From: CAVVFX01 sp963747535
Lineage (GTDB): Bacteria > Acidobacteriota > Terriglobia > Bryobacterales > Bryobacteraceae
Length of the DNA stretch: 64,000 nt
Reading direction: 5' to 3'
Assembly: GCA_963747535.1 (NCBI GenBank)
Contig: CAVVFX010000020.1
Location: 868,001-932,000, forward strand
Numbering within the stretch: position 1 is the stretch's first letter; each line of letters begins with the position of its first letter. The notes below the pieces were generated by a model, which was not told the origin of the DNA, did no database searches, and saw only the letters and a list, made by a program, of their open reading frames with translations. A program made the translations under genes and the position numbers. This document shows, in pieces, positions 43,382 through 54,000 of this stretch.

Positions 43382-43921
43382 ATGAAAAATCTTCTCAACC
43401 TCAAATCCAACAGCACGTTGTTCCTGGCCTGTGCCGCCATGCTAACCGTGATCCCGGCCCCGACGTTCGCGCAGAACATGCATAATGAATTTCTGCGCGC
43501 TCCGCTATCGCCGTTCAGTCAGGTCCCCTCGATTCTCGCGCCAAGTACCGGGCAGTTCGAGGCCCAGGTCAACAACGATGGGACCATTTCCTTCGCCTTG
43601 TCCTACGCCAACATGAGCAGCGCAGTGACTCAGGCTCATATCCACTTCGGAGCCGGCCTGACCAATGGTGGAGTCATGGTATTTCTCTGCGGCGGCGCCA
43701 AACCCGCATGTCCCGCTTCCGGCACGATCTCCGGCACTCTCACCGCCGCCGACGTGAGCACCCTGCCGGCGACCAACTCCGATTCGGTCATCCCGCAGGG
43801 AATCCAACCCAACGACCTCGCTGCCATGCTCTCGGCCATCCGCAGCGGCAATACCTATGTGAACGTCCATACCGCCAACTTCCCTAACGGCGAGATTCGG
43901 GGACAGGTCCAGGTGCGATGA
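43382..43921 (+). CDS. CHRD-domain secreted protein
   Basis: A 179-residue protein with a signal peptide cut near FAQ. One CHRD domain covers about residues 48-178, with TQAHIHFGAG and the terminal NVHTANFPNGEIRGQ, both diagnostic. CHRD domains are found in chordin and many bacterial secreted proteins; their bacterial role is unknown. A stem-loop follows the stop. Confidence 0.9.
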   Translation: MKNLLNLKSNSTLFLACAAMLTVIPAPTFAQNMHNEFLRAPLSPFSQVPSILAPSTGQFEAQVNNDGTISFALSYANMSSAVTQAHIHFGAGLTNGGVMVFLCGGAKPACPASGTISGTLTAADVSTLPATNSDSVIPQGIQPNDLAAMLSAIRSGNTYVNVHTANFPNGEIRGQVQVR

Positions 43922-43931
43922 TGCCAGATTC

Positions 43932-43968
43932 GCGAGGCCGTTCGGCGCTTGGGCGCCGTCGGCCTCGC
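43932..43968 (+). terminator. Stem-loop after CHRD gene
   Basis: GCGAGGCCG pairs with CGGCCTCGC, and inside it CGGCGC pairs with GCGCCG. It starts eleven bases after the stop. No T-run is present. Confidence 0.6.
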
Positions 43969-44113
43969 AGCGTTATCGCCCTCTTCATGACCACCGCCCA
44001 CATCAGGATTCCGGGATCAAGCCGATCACGATTGCGGGCGGATGTCGATCCAAACTGGGTGGGCCGAATGGCGTAATTTGGGCATCGCGAGCGTTATCTC
44101 GGCTTCTTTGCTG

Positions 44114-45448
44114 CTACTGAACTGCCAGTGTGGCTGTCGATTGGCTGCTGGACCCGTCGATCGTAATCACCACCGGCTGTGAGCCCGACGGTGTGTTATC
44201 CGCGAGCTGGAAATTCACCTGATCGTAGCCGGACACCACACCAGGAACCGGGCCGGCGAAGGTTACGTTTGCCGGAACGCTGCCGACGGTCACCGTGACG
44301 TTTTGCATCAGGATCTGGCCCGGGGAACCTACCGCGCCGGTCACACTCGCCGGACTGGTCTGCCCTCCACCCGTAAAATAGACACTCACATAAGAGCCTT
44401 TCACTGCCGGGTGAGCCGCGCTGTTGAAAGTGACATCCTGATTCAAAGCGGTGGCTTGTCCCGTGTTATCGGTGAAGACACCGGGCGCTACATTCGCGAC
44501 AGTTGCGCTGAACGGGGTTGAGTTTAACCCCTGATGGAGAACGACTATCTGAATCGGGGTATTGGGGTTAACCTCGAACGGAACGATTGCGTTAATCTGT
44601 CCCACCGACGCGTATAGGATCGGCGCTGGAATAGAACCGAACAGGACGCTCGTGCCCCCCAGCGTAGTCCCCACCATGCCGTTGACCACGGAATAGGATG
44701 CGGCATTCAGCGGTCCAAGAAGGCTGCCATAAATCGAGACCATTTCGCCCGGAGCAATCTGGCCCGACACCCCGCTTGCCGAGTTGTTTATCATCGTGAT
44801 CACCGGCGACGGATTGGCGAGTGAGCCGACCAGTTGCAGGCCGTTGATGTCTCCCTCTTCATTAGGCCCGGTTCCAAAAAATGTAAAGCTAACGACACCG
44901 TTTACATCGCTGGTTACGGGGACGATCAGGTAATTCTGGTTCAGAATAAACGTGCTTGCCGTGCTGGCGGCCGGGGTGCTCGTCACCGTGGCGCCAGCGG
45001 CCGTCGTTATGGAAAGCGTCCGACCGCTCGACGCCGTGTCGCCTTGCGAGTAAATGTAAGCGACGTAGGTAGAATTGGGCAGCAGTCCGGCGATCGAAAG
45101 ACTATCCGGGGCGGTGAGATAGGACACTGAACCCGGCTGGGGCAAAAGGCTATAAACGTAACTCCCCATCAACGTGGCGTAAGGCGTGGAACTGAATCCG
45201 AAAACCAGGCTGGAAAATAGTCCGTTGGCGGTGCACGTAAGGGTCGCGGAGGTAGGAGCACCCGATCGATCGAGCAGCGGAAGATTCGCAATCGTCGCGC
45301 TTGGAGCATTGTTCCATTTGTCGGTCGGGGCGCCTATCACGGCAGCGCCGGTGAAAGGCTGCAATCCGAAATTGATGTTAATGACGGGGGTCGGCGTCTG
45401 TGCATAGGCAGCGCTCATCAGGACAGCAAGCCAAATAGAAACTCTCAT
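44114..45448 (-). CDS. Surface protein with Solibacter-type C-terminal domain (TIGR03437)
   Basis: A 444-residue exported protein. The start at 45448 begins a clear signal peptide (MRVSIWLAVLMSAAYAQ); the longer open frame to 46093 overlaps the divergent gene and is rejected. The N-terminal half is an unrecognised beta-rich domain. The C-terminal half, from IAPGEMVSIYG through ILYASVGQINAIVPFEV to VNFQLADNTPSG, is the domain first described from Candidatus Solibacter proteins, often linked to surface or secreted proteins. It is the best lineage marker in the window. Confidence 0.88.
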   Translation of the reverse strand: MRVSIWLAVLMSAAYAQTPTPVININFGLQPFTGAAVIGAPTDKWNNAPSATIANLPLLDRSGAPTSATLTCTANGLFSSLVFGFSSTPYATLMGSYVYSLLPQPGSVSYLTAPDSLSIAGLLPNSTYVAYIYSQGDTASSGRTLSITTAAGATVTSTPAASTASTFILNQNYLIVPVTSDVNGVVSFTFFGTGPNEEGDINGLQLVGSLANPSPVITMINNSASGVSGQIAPGEMVSIYGSLLGPLNAASYSVVNGMVGTTLGGTSVLFGSIPAPILYASVGQINAIVPFEVNPNTPIQIVVLHQGLNSTPFSATVANVAPGVFTDNTGQATALNQDVTFNSAAHPAVKGSYVSVYFTGGGQTSPASVTGAVGSPGQILMQNVTVTVGSVPANVTFAGPVPGVVSGYDQVNFQLADNTPSGSQPVVITIDGSSSQSTATLAVQ

Positions 45449-45656
45449 GCGCTTCTCAACTTCAATGGCTAAGTTTAATACAGCTTCCGGATTTTGTACT
45501 ATCCGGGTTCTTTGCAAAACGACCGATCGGTTTTTTGTGGCCTGGTCCACGCCGCGCCATGCCAGTCGGTCGAAACCAGTTCCAACATGGTAAAATCTGA
45601 AACACATTTCGCAACGGTTCGGAAAGAATACTTCACGAGGTAACGAAAGGTTTCGC

Positions 45657-46268
45657 TTGATCAGGCTTAACGGAGTGGGGTTTACCGGTCTTTTGGTGGC
45701 CTTCTGCTGGTCTGCATTCGGACAGGATTGCACCCCGCCCGAGCCGGTTCGCTCCGACGGCGGCCATTTTATCCTCCAGCTCATAGAGTGCCCGAAACCG
45801 GAGAACAAAAGACACTTCACTAACCAACCCTTTCCCGATCTCCAGGTAGAAATCAACGACGCACAGGGGCACCACATACCGGGAGCGGCCGTCGAATTTA
45901 AGTTTCCGAGCAAAGGCGCCAGCGCTGATTTTCCGGCGCCTTGCCGGACCGACCCGAACTCCGATGGCAAAGTGCTGTGCACCACGACCAATGCAGAGGG
46001 GTTTGCCAGCGCCACTGGATTAAAGGCTAATAAGATTGCTGGAGACGTCAAAATCCGTGTGAATGCGTCTTTTGGCGGCGAAACCGCGGTCACTGAGATT
46101 CCCGAGCATAACTCGCGGCCGGGATTTTATACCCGGAATAAGAAAAAACTGTGGATCTCCGGGGCCGCCGCTGCAGCCGTGGTGATCACCGTTATCCTGC
46201 TGCGTCCCGGTTCCAAGCCGAGCGCTACGATCGGCACTGTCGCCGGAACTGGCCCGGTGGGCCCATGA
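45657..46268 (+). CDS. Secreted Ig-like (Big_1-like) protein with C-terminal membrane anchor
   Basis: A 203-residue protein starting at TTG 45657, with GAAAGG seven bases before. A signal peptide (VGFTGLLVAFCWSAFGQ) precedes a bacterial-Ig-like domain (VEINDAQGHHIPGAAVEFKF, TTNAEGFASATGLKANKIAG). A hydrophobic helix near the end (LWISGAAAAAVVITVILL) may anchor it. Its stop overlaps the start of the FG-GAP gene, so they are coupled and probably work together at the cell surface. Confidence 0.78.
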   Translation: MIRLNGVGFTGLLVAFCWSAFGQDCTPPEPVRSDGGHFILQLIECPKPENKRHFTNQPFPDLQVEINDAQGHHIPGAAVEFKFPSKGASADFPAPCRTDPNSDGKVLCTTTNAEGFASATGLKANKIAGDVKIRVNASFGGETAVTEIPEHNSRPGFYTRNKKKLWISGAAAAAVVITVILLRPGSKPSATIGTVAGTGPVGP

Positions 46269-49200
46269 CCATTATGCGGTTCTCCACGCTGATCTGGTCG
46301 CTTTCTCTCGCGGTCCGTGTCATGGCTCAATCGACCCCGTCCACCATCACGCTGTGCGCCGACCCCGCGGGCATAAACCCCTGCACGTCGAGCCAACCGC
46401 TGGAGATCACCTTGAGCAAACCGGTGATATTGACTGCCATGGTTCCCCAGCAGGCCACCGGCCGCGTGACCTTCTACGACGGAACCACGATCCTGGGAAT
46501 ATCCACTGTGTTCGGAGGGAGCGCCAATTGGGCCGCCAATTTTCTGCCATCCGGAACCAGGATTCTCCACGCCATTTACTGGGGAGACGCAACGTTCAGT
46601 CCGAGCACATCCAACAAGCTGGAGATTGACGTCGCCGCCGACACAGTCTCTACCTTTACGCCGGGCCCTATCAGCCCCTTTGCGGTAGGGAATTCCCCCA
46701 ATCCGCCCGTGGTCGGCGATTTCAACGGTGACGGAGTACTCGACATCGCCATCCTGAACCAGTTGCTTATCGGAGGCCTCTTCCCTGGCCTCGGTGCAGT
46801 CAGCCCCTCATTTCTGACGGTGTTGCTCGGAGATGGCAATGGCGGGTTTATTCCAGTGTCAGAGACCCCCGCGGTTCAAGGGTCCACGATTACGGTGGGA
46901 GATTTCAATGGGGATGGAAACCTTGATATCGCCATCCCCGACGGAAGCCAGTCCGTGCAGATATGGCTGGGCAACGGCAAAGGGAGTTTCACTAGCGCCA
47001 GCCAGGTCCCGGCGGGACAATTTCCCTTCCAGGCAGCGGTCGGCGATTTCAACCTGGATGGCAAGCCTGACCTCGCCGTCGCTGGTCAATCCGGCCAGGT
47101 GACCGTACTGGAGGGTGACGGCGCGGGCGGGTTCACGCCATTTCCCGCCAGCCCTCTTTCTTGCGGGAGTATCTGCATGGGTCTGGCGGTGGGAGACTTC
47201 AACGGCGACGGCTTCCCGGATCTCGCCGTGGTGGACTATGGCAACGGCAACCAACCCGGCAAAGTGACAATATTCTCGGGCGATGGCCGCGGCAGTTTTA
47301 CGCAATCCTCCTCATTTCCGACGGGAACTGCGCCCTATTTCGTGGTCGCCGGCGACCTTAACGGGGATGGCCTTCCCGATCTCGTGATTGCCAACAAGGG
47401 AAGCAATACCGTGTCGGTCTGGCTCGCGAATGCCGGTCCAACCCAGCCAGTCGCTGTCGGCAATGGTCCGATCACACTGGCGTTGGGTGATTTTAATGGG
47501 GATGGCAAGCTGGATCTCGCCGTCGCCAATACCGGAGATAGCAGTGTCTCCATTTTGCTGGGAGACGGCAATGGTGGTTTCACCCCGTTCTCCCATAGTC
47601 CTTATCCGGTAGGAAACTTCCCCTTCATCGTGACCGGGGACTTCAATCGCGATGGTCTGCTGGACTTCGCTACCGCAAACTATAAGGACGGTACCGTAAG
47701 CGTCATGAAAGCCACCACCGGTCTCTCGATTGGCCTGAGTGCGGCAGGAGGGCTCACTGTAGGTCAACAGGGGACCTACAACCTGATTGTCACCAACTCC
47801 GGGGCGGCACCGATCAGCGGCACAGTCACCGTGACGTTCACACTTCCCAATGGCTTGACACCCGGGACGCCGTCCGGGGCGGGTTGGCTAAACTGCAGTG
47901 CTAACGGCCAAACCGCTACCTGCTTGCGGGAAGACTCCTTGCCGCAGGGAGCGCCCTACCCGACGATCACGCTTCCCGTGACAGTCGGCGGGGCCGCCTG
48001 TCCTAGTGCAAATGTCTCTGCTGTCGTTACCAACACCTCCATCGTCGGGAGCCTGTCATCGTCCGTGTCAACGTCCATTTCGCAATGTGTCAATGTCACC
48101 GTCCAATCCGGTCCCCTGGTTGTGAACACCAGCGTGAAGTACTCTCTGATCGTGAGTCCCGCGCAGGGTGCGACGCCGACCGCCCTGACTGTAACCGACG
48201 TGCTGCCTGCCGGGCTTACGCCGTCGCCGGGGTCCGGAGGTAGCGGGTGGAATTGCGCCGTCAACCCTCCACTGGTTGTTTGCAGTTGGCCGGGTCCTGC
48301 ATTGACGTCTGCCTATCCGACGATCAATATCAACGTGAGCGTAAGCGCCCCGGCCTGTCCCAACACGACCAACGTAGTGCAGATTCAGCACGACACGACT
48401 CAATTGGACGTTTATCCATCCTCTGTCGCTGTCCATGGCTGCCTGTCGTTTTCCCTGCTTTCTTCGACGTCGGTTTCTTCTTCATCGCTTTCACCGCTGA
48501 CCTTCAACAGCACTCTCGTCAAGAACCCGGCCAGCGCCACGCTACAGGTGACCTCTATCGACACCGTAGTGTTGCAGGTCGGCGCGTCACTGGTGCAGAA
48601 CGCCGCGACTGGTTTTAGCTACGCTGCCCCCAACTGCTCGACTCTGGGACCGCGTGCTACGTGCCAGATACAAGTCAACTTCCTGCCCGCATGTCCTGGC
48701 CAACAGTCAGCTACGCTTTCCGTGTCTACCAACTATGGCAATCTTTACTCCATCCCGCTCTCCGGCCTGGCTGTGCCCCGAACCGTTTCCTTCACTCTGG
48801 GCGGGCAACCGCTTTCCAATTCGAGTTCCAACACCGTCAGCCCCTACCCCGGTGGAATCGCGAACCCTCCACCGAAACCCGCGGTGGGCGTGGCGTTCGA
48901 TCCCCCGCCGGACTCGAGTTGTCCCCAACAGCCAACGATAGCCTTGACCGGTTTTTCCAATTCCGCTCCGGGCGGCTTGAACTGGGACGTCTCATTTGAC
49001 TCGAATACCAACCTTCTGACCACCGGAACCGTGGCAGGCACCATTACACTCACGGCCCAGGTCGCGGGTGCCAACATCACCGCTACCGATGGTTCCGGCT
49101 CGGTTCAATTGCAGGTTCCCGCATCGACTGGAGTCGTTACCGGTGCAACCATCGCAAACAAGTCGAGTTCCAGCTTCGAGATCACCGTTAATGGCTATTC

Positions 49201-49516
49201 GACGCCGCACGACACGGCGAATCCGACCACAGCGGTTTGTTTCTCCTTCGCCCCCGCATCCGGCTCGCAGCTTCAGCCAACCACGCAATCGTGCGCCTTG
49301 CAGCAGGATATTTTGATATGGTATCAGCGGTCCGCGTCAATTCCGACCGGGAGTCAGTTTACAGGAACGGTGGTCGTGCCCTTCAATGGAGACGCGGCAG
49401 CCATCGGTCAGATCAGTTTATGGATCGAGAACTCGGTCACCCAAACGAATCCCAACGAGAAACCCTGCATCGCTTCTCTGGATTATCAGTCAGGAGCTTA
49501 TCAGGCTTGCAAATAG
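46265..49516 (+). CDS. Large secreted FG-GAP/VCBS repeat protein with Ig-like domains
   Basis: A 1083-residue exported protein. A signal peptide (TLIWSLSLAVRVMAQS) is followed by an Ig-like domain. At least seven FG-GAP/VCBS repeats follow at about residues 150-480 (VGDFNGDGVLDIAI, VGDFNGDGNLDIAI, LGDFNGDGKLDLAV and others), whose DxNxDG loops bind calcium and build an integrin-like propeller. Then come DUF11-type repeats (near YNLIVTNSG and YSLIVSPAQG) and beta-rich domains. The start at 46265 overlaps the previous stop (ATGA). It is probably a surface adhesin or matrix protein. Confidence 0.85.
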   Translation: MTIMRFSTLIWSLSLAVRVMAQSTPSTITLCADPAGINPCTSSQPLEITLSKPVILTAMVPQQATGRVTFYDGTTILGISTVFGGSANWAANFLPSGTRILHAIYWGDATFSPSTSNKLEIDVAADTVSTFTPGPISPFAVGNSPNPPVVGDFNGDGVLDIAILNQLLIGGLFPGLGAVSPSFLTVLLGDGNGGFIPVSETPAVQGSTITVGDFNGDGNLDIAIPDGSQSVQIWLGNGKGSFTSASQVPAGQFPFQAAVGDFNLDGKPDLAVAGQSGQVTVLEGDGAGGFTPFPASPLSCGSICMGLAVGDFNGDGFPDLAVVDYGNGNQPGKVTIFSGDGRGSFTQSSSFPTGTAPYFVVAGDLNGDGLPDLVIANKGSNTVSVWLANAGPTQPVAVGNGPITLALGDFNGDGKLDLAVANTGDSSVSILLGDGNGGFTPFSHSPYPVGNFPFIVTGDFNRDGLLDFATANYKDGTVSVMKATTGLSIGLSAAGGLTVGQQGTYNLIVTNSGAAPISGTVTVTFTLPNGLTPGTPSGAGWLNCSANGQTATCLREDSLPQGAPYPTITLPVTVGGAACPSANVSAVVTNTSIVGSLSSSVSTSISQCVNVTVQSGPLVVNTSVKYSLIVSPAQGATPTALTVTDVLPAGLTPSPGSGGSGWNCAVNPPLVVCSWPGPALTSAYPTININVSVSAPACPNTTNVVQIQHDTTQLDVYPSSVAVHGCLSFSLLSSTSVSSSSLSPLTFNSTLVKNPASATLQVTSIDTVVLQVGASLVQNAATGFSYAAPNCSTLGPRATCQIQVNFLPACPGQQSATLSVSTNYGNLYSIPLSGLAVPRTVSFTLGGQPLSNSSSNTVSPYPGGIANPPPKPAVGVAFDPPPDSSCPQQPTIALTGFSNSAPGGLNWDVSFDSNTNLLTTGTVAGTITLTAQVAGANITATDGSGSVQLQVPASTGVVTGATIANKSSSSFEITVNGYSTPHDTANPTTAVCFSFAPASGSQLQPTTQSCALQQDILIWYQRSASIPTGSQFTGTVVVPFNGDAAAIGQISLWIENSVTQTNPNEKPCIASLDYQSGAYQACK

Positions 49517-49536
49517 CTTCTTCTTGAATAACGACG

Positions 49537-51036
49537 ATGAGCTGGACTGGTTTCAAGTACGACGTCTTCATCAGCTACGCGCGGGTGGATAACCAGGTCG
49601 CCGTGGGCAACCCGGAAGAGAAGGGCTGGGTGAGCTTGTTTCATAGCCACCTGAAAGTCGCGCTGAGCAGAGAAGTGGGCCTCTTGGATGCGGTCAAAAT
49701 CTGGCGCGATACGCGTGAGATCAAGGGTAATCAGCTTTTCGACTCTACGATTCAGGAGGCCATCGACAATTCAGCGGTATTCCTGGCGCTCGATTCCAGC
49801 GGCTATCACGAGTCTGCCTACTGCCATAGGGAGATCCAGCATTTTTACGATAAAGCGCGACAAGATCCCGTGGGACTCGCGGCCGGCGATCAACACCGGA
49901 TTTTCCATCTGCTTCTGAAGAATACCCCCCCTTCCAATTGGCCCGCGCAGGTCGGGGGGACCAGCGGATTTGAATTCTATGAATCCGACGGCGCTGAACC
50001 CGCGGACCCCGAAGGCAAGCGGTTTCACGAATGCGTCCGCAGGCTGGTCAATGCGCTGTACGAAACCCTCAAACGGCTCAGGGATCGTGGCCACGCTGAG
50101 CCCGTTCCCAAAGCCCAGGAACAACCCGCCGTTTCCATCTACCTCGCCGGCACGTCGGATTCGCTGGACCCCACGCGCAGAAGAGTTCTCGCCGACCTCG
50201 CACAATACCAGGATCTCAAACTGATTGACGGTGTACCGCCTCCTTTTGAGCCGGAGCCGCACGATCAGCGAGTCATCGAGTTGGTTCGCCAGGTGGACTT
50301 TTCGGTCCATTTACTGAATGAATATCCTGGAAAGGAAATTCAGGGCCGGGAGGGCTTAACCTATCCCCAACGTCAGGTTGAGTTGGCCCTGGAACACGGC
50401 AAATCGCAACTGATCTGGGTGCCGCGATCCGTTGAGTACCAGTCTATCGAGGACGAACGCTACGCCGCATTTCTGAGCAATCTCGAAAACGGCAAGCGCT
50501 CTCGTCCCTCTTATAGTTTTGTGCGCGACCTTCGCGACGCCATCCCCCGGCAGATTCGGGACAAGGCTAACAAGATCCCGAAGCCGCCCAGCATGCCCGT
50601 GATCCCAACGATTGACGCCGTGCTCCTCGATACCCACGTGAAGGACCAGCTTTATGCCATCAACTTGAGCAACTATCTCGCCGACCACGGCTTGCGAACC
50701 TATATCAACCCCGAGATCGACCCCGAGGAGGACAAACCCAGCGGCAATCTCGATGAATTCACCGAGCGTCTTAAGAAGGTTGGCATTCTCATCCTGTTTT
50801 ACGGGGAGGTAGCGGAGACCTGGATACGCGCTCGTCTCGCCAAGTTATTCAGTATCGCGATGCTCGAAGGGTGCCCGGTCCGAGCCTGGGCCGTATACGT
50901 CGCGCCGCCTCGTAAGAGCGCGCAGAATGTGCCGAGTCTGCCACTGATTTCAATTGAATGGATGGACCACACCGCCGGCTTCAACTCCGGCGCTATTGAC
51001 CACCTGCTCGACCGGGCACGGGCCATGGGAGCTTGA
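49537..51036 (+). CDS. Multi-TIR-like domain protein
   Basis: A 499-residue cytoplasmic protein. Residues 5-130 form a TIR domain: KYDVFISYARVD, then WRDTREIKGNQLFDSTIQEA, and YCHREIQHF with Glu99 at the position of the NADase catalytic acid. A second TIR-like block (about 195-320, VSIYLAGTSD...VDFSVHLLNEYPG) and a third (about 360-465, DAVLLDTHVKDQL...VGILILFYGEVAETWI) look divergent. It is followed, with overlap, by an nSTAND-WD40 gene. TIR domains often cleave NAD or make cyclic ADP-ribose signals in antiviral systems; here the partner may supply sensing. Confidence 0.82.
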   Translation: MSWTGFKYDVFISYARVDNQVAVGNPEEKGWVSLFHSHLKVALSREVGLLDAVKIWRDTREIKGNQLFDSTIQEAIDNSAVFLALDSSGYHESAYCHREIQHFYDKARQDPVGLAAGDQHRIFHLLLKNTPPSNWPAQVGGTSGFEFYESDGAEPADPEGKRFHECVRRLVNALYETLKRLRDRGHAEPVPKAQEQPAVSIYLAGTSDSLDPTRRRVLADLAQYQDLKLIDGVPPPFEPEPHDQRVIELVRQVDFSVHLLNEYPGKEIQGREGLTYPQRQVELALEHGKSQLIWVPRSVEYQSIEDERYAAFLSNLENGKRSRPSYSFVRDLRDAIPRQIRDKANKIPKPPSMPVIPTIDAVLLDTHVKDQLYAINLSNYLADHGLRTYINPEIDPEEDKPSGNLDEFTERLKKVGILILFYGEVAETWIRARLAKLFSIAMLEGCPVRAWAVYVAPPRKSAQNVPSLPLISIEWMDHTAGFNSGAIDHLLDRARAMGA

Positions 51037-51038
51037 CC

Positions 51039-54000
51039 GTGGCGGAACAGAACGGTGGACCTCCAGCTAGCCCCTTCGTTGGTCTCCGTCCGTTTCGCAG
51101 CGACGAGGCGCTGCTTTTCTTCGGTCGCCGCCATCAAACCGCCGAACTTCTCGACCGCCTCCACGAGGCACATTTTCTCGCCGTGGTCGGAAGCTCAGGA
51201 TGTGGCAAATCATCATTGATTCGCGCCGGTTTGATTCCCGCTCTCCAAGCCGGCTTTCTGGTGGGTGATCGCGATCAATGGGTTGACATCATCATGACTC
51301 CGGGGAAGAATCCGCTCGATCGCCTGGCCCGCGAGTTTACGGTCCCGGTGGCCGGCATGCGCGAAGGCGGCGCAACATTGCTGGTGGAAAAACTCCAGGG
51401 CCAGCGGGAGTCGTCTGAGAAGAACTGCTTTCTACTGGTCGATCAGTTCGAAGAGCTTTTTCGCTTTGCCCGGTCCGCGGGTAACCAGGAGGATGCTGCG
51501 GATTTCGTCTCCATTCTGCTGGCCCTGGCCGAACAGCGCCAATTCCCCGTCTTCGTAGCGCTCACCATGCGTTCCGATTTCCTCGACGATTGCGATTCCT
51601 TCTATGGGCTGCCGGAAGCCTTTAACCGCGGCCAGTACCTGGTCCCCCGTTTGTCGCGGGAAAAGCGCCAGGAGGCCATTGAGGGCCCCGTGATCCTCTT
51701 CCGGCAGCCGATCATCCCGTCGATCGAGGATCGCCGCCTCGCGGACGCAGGGGGCAAACTCCGGGAGCATCTGATCACTTCGCGGCTGGTGGATCGCGTC
51801 CTCAATGACGTTGGAGACGAGCCCGATCAGTTACCGGTCATGGAACATGCCTTGATGCGTACCTGGGAGAACTGGCAGGCTGCTGGTTCAACCGGTCCGC
51901 TGGATATTGAGCACTACGAGGCAGCAGGAACCGCAAAGGAAGCCCTGTCGATCGATGCGGACTCTGCCATGGCCGGTATGTCCCAGGATGAACAGGCGCT
52001 CACCGCAACCATCTTCAAAGCCCTGACTGACACCGACTCAAGCAACCGCAAAATCAGGCGGCACGCTCAATTGAGCGATCTCGCCGAGGTGAGCGGCAGA
52101 CCGGTTTCCGAAATCCTCGGCATCATCGAACGCTTTCGCACCGGTGGCCGTTCATTCCTCAACCTTCAAAACGAGGCTTCGGGCGACGCGCTCATCGATA
52201 TCTCCCACGAGAGCCTCATCCGCCAGTGGGACAAGCTTCGAGCCTGGGTGGATGAGGAGGCGGAAAAGAAGCGTATTTACCTGGACCTGGTTGACGCGGT
52301 GAAACGAGGGAAGGCGCTGCTCCATCATGCCGACCTTCAGGTGGCTCTCGACTGGCGTAAGAACACCAACCCGACCAGTTTCTGGGCGCGTCGTTACAGC
52401 CCGCTTTTCGCCGACGTGATGAAATACCTGGACGACAGCCTCGCCGAGAAAGAAAGGGAGGACGCGGAGAAGGAGCGTGCCGACGCGCTCGCTGCAGCGG
52501 AGAAGGCGCGCGCCGACGCGGAAAAGCTCCGGCGGACCCGTCAGACCGTTGCGATTGTTTCCGTCCTCTTGGTCCTTGCCATCGGGGCGGCTGGATTTGC
52601 CTTTTATCAATGGCGGGAAGCGAGCCGGGAGAAAAACAACGCGGACATACAGACTGGTATCGCGCGGGTTGAAAAAGGTAAAGCGGACACCCTCCTGGAC
52701 GGTTTGAAAACAGCGTCCCAAACTTTGCAGGAGACGAATCAGCAACTCACGGGTGCGAATGACAGACTGACACAGGAGAAAAAGCGCGCCGACGATAACG
52801 CGGCGCAGAGCTTGGCGAATGCCATAAAGGCCAAAGAACAAACCGAAATCGCGAATACCAACGAAGAAACAGCACGAAATAACGCTGCGCTAGCTAAGGC
52901 GAACGCCGAGAAAGCCGACGATTTACGCCAGAAAGCAGATACTAACGCCGCCGACGCCGAGAAACAGCGCGGGGCGGCCGTTCAGGCCCGTGATGACGCC
53001 GACAAGGCGGCCGCTCAAGCCAAGCAGTTGCTGGTCCAGGCGTTGGTGCAATACGCCGGGCACCTCGTGGAAGACGAAAGAAACCTGGAAGCCCTGGCGT
53101 TCCTCAGCCGCGCGATTCAAGAAGACAAAACCTCCAGGAATGGCAAGGACTCGATCCTGAATCTTCTCCTGCACGAAGTCCTTCCCAAGGCGAACTCCGG
53201 CCCCAAAGGTGAGCCGTTCATCCACCAGCCATGGGATCTCCATGCGCCCCTCCAGAGTGTCACCTACAGCCCAGGCCCCCGAAGCTTGATCGCGGTAGGA
53301 TCCAATGCCGCGGCGGAATATTGGGATCCGGCAGTCGGACCACAAGCTGCCAAAACCGTGCAGCAAGGTGCCATCAATTCTGTCGCCTTCAGTCAGGATG
53401 GCCGCCTGTTGACTGCTTCGGCCGATAAAACCGGGCGGGTATGGAACCTGGCAACCGGGGCGCAGGAGAACCAACTCGCCGTTAATGCACCCGTCATCTC
53501 AGCCGCATTCAGCCCGGATGGCCGCCACGTACTGACCGCGGCATTGGAGAGTAAGAACAGTGTGAAACTGTGGGATTTAAGCACTAATTCCAACCCCGTT
53601 CTCTTCCCGCTCACTGCGCCCGCCGAGTTTGCGGCATTCTGCCCGGACCCGAAGCAAAAACTGGTAGTAACGGTTTCCTGGAACAGTGAGGCTCAAATAT
53701 GGGATAGCAGCGGGAGTCTCCTTCAACGGGTGGGTACGTCCGGCAAAGTGCGCTCGGCGCAATTCAGCCCGAAATGTAATCTGCTGGTGACCGCCTCCAC
53801 CGACGATACGGCGCAGGTATGGGATTGGAAAGCGCGCCAGCCGGTGGGGGATGCGCTCAAGCACGATAAAGCCGTCAATTTCGCGGTCTTCAGTCCGGAC
53901 CCCGATGGCTCCCGCGTGCTCACCGCTTCAGACGACGGCACGGCTCGCGTCTGGGATACCGGCTCCGGCACGCCGCTCGGCGCGCCGCTCGTGCACGACG

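Noticed and set aside
44114..46093. Extended start for the Solibacter-type surface protein
   Set aside because: The extension would cross the divergent gene at 45657, and it lacks a signal peptide; the start at 45448 gives one.
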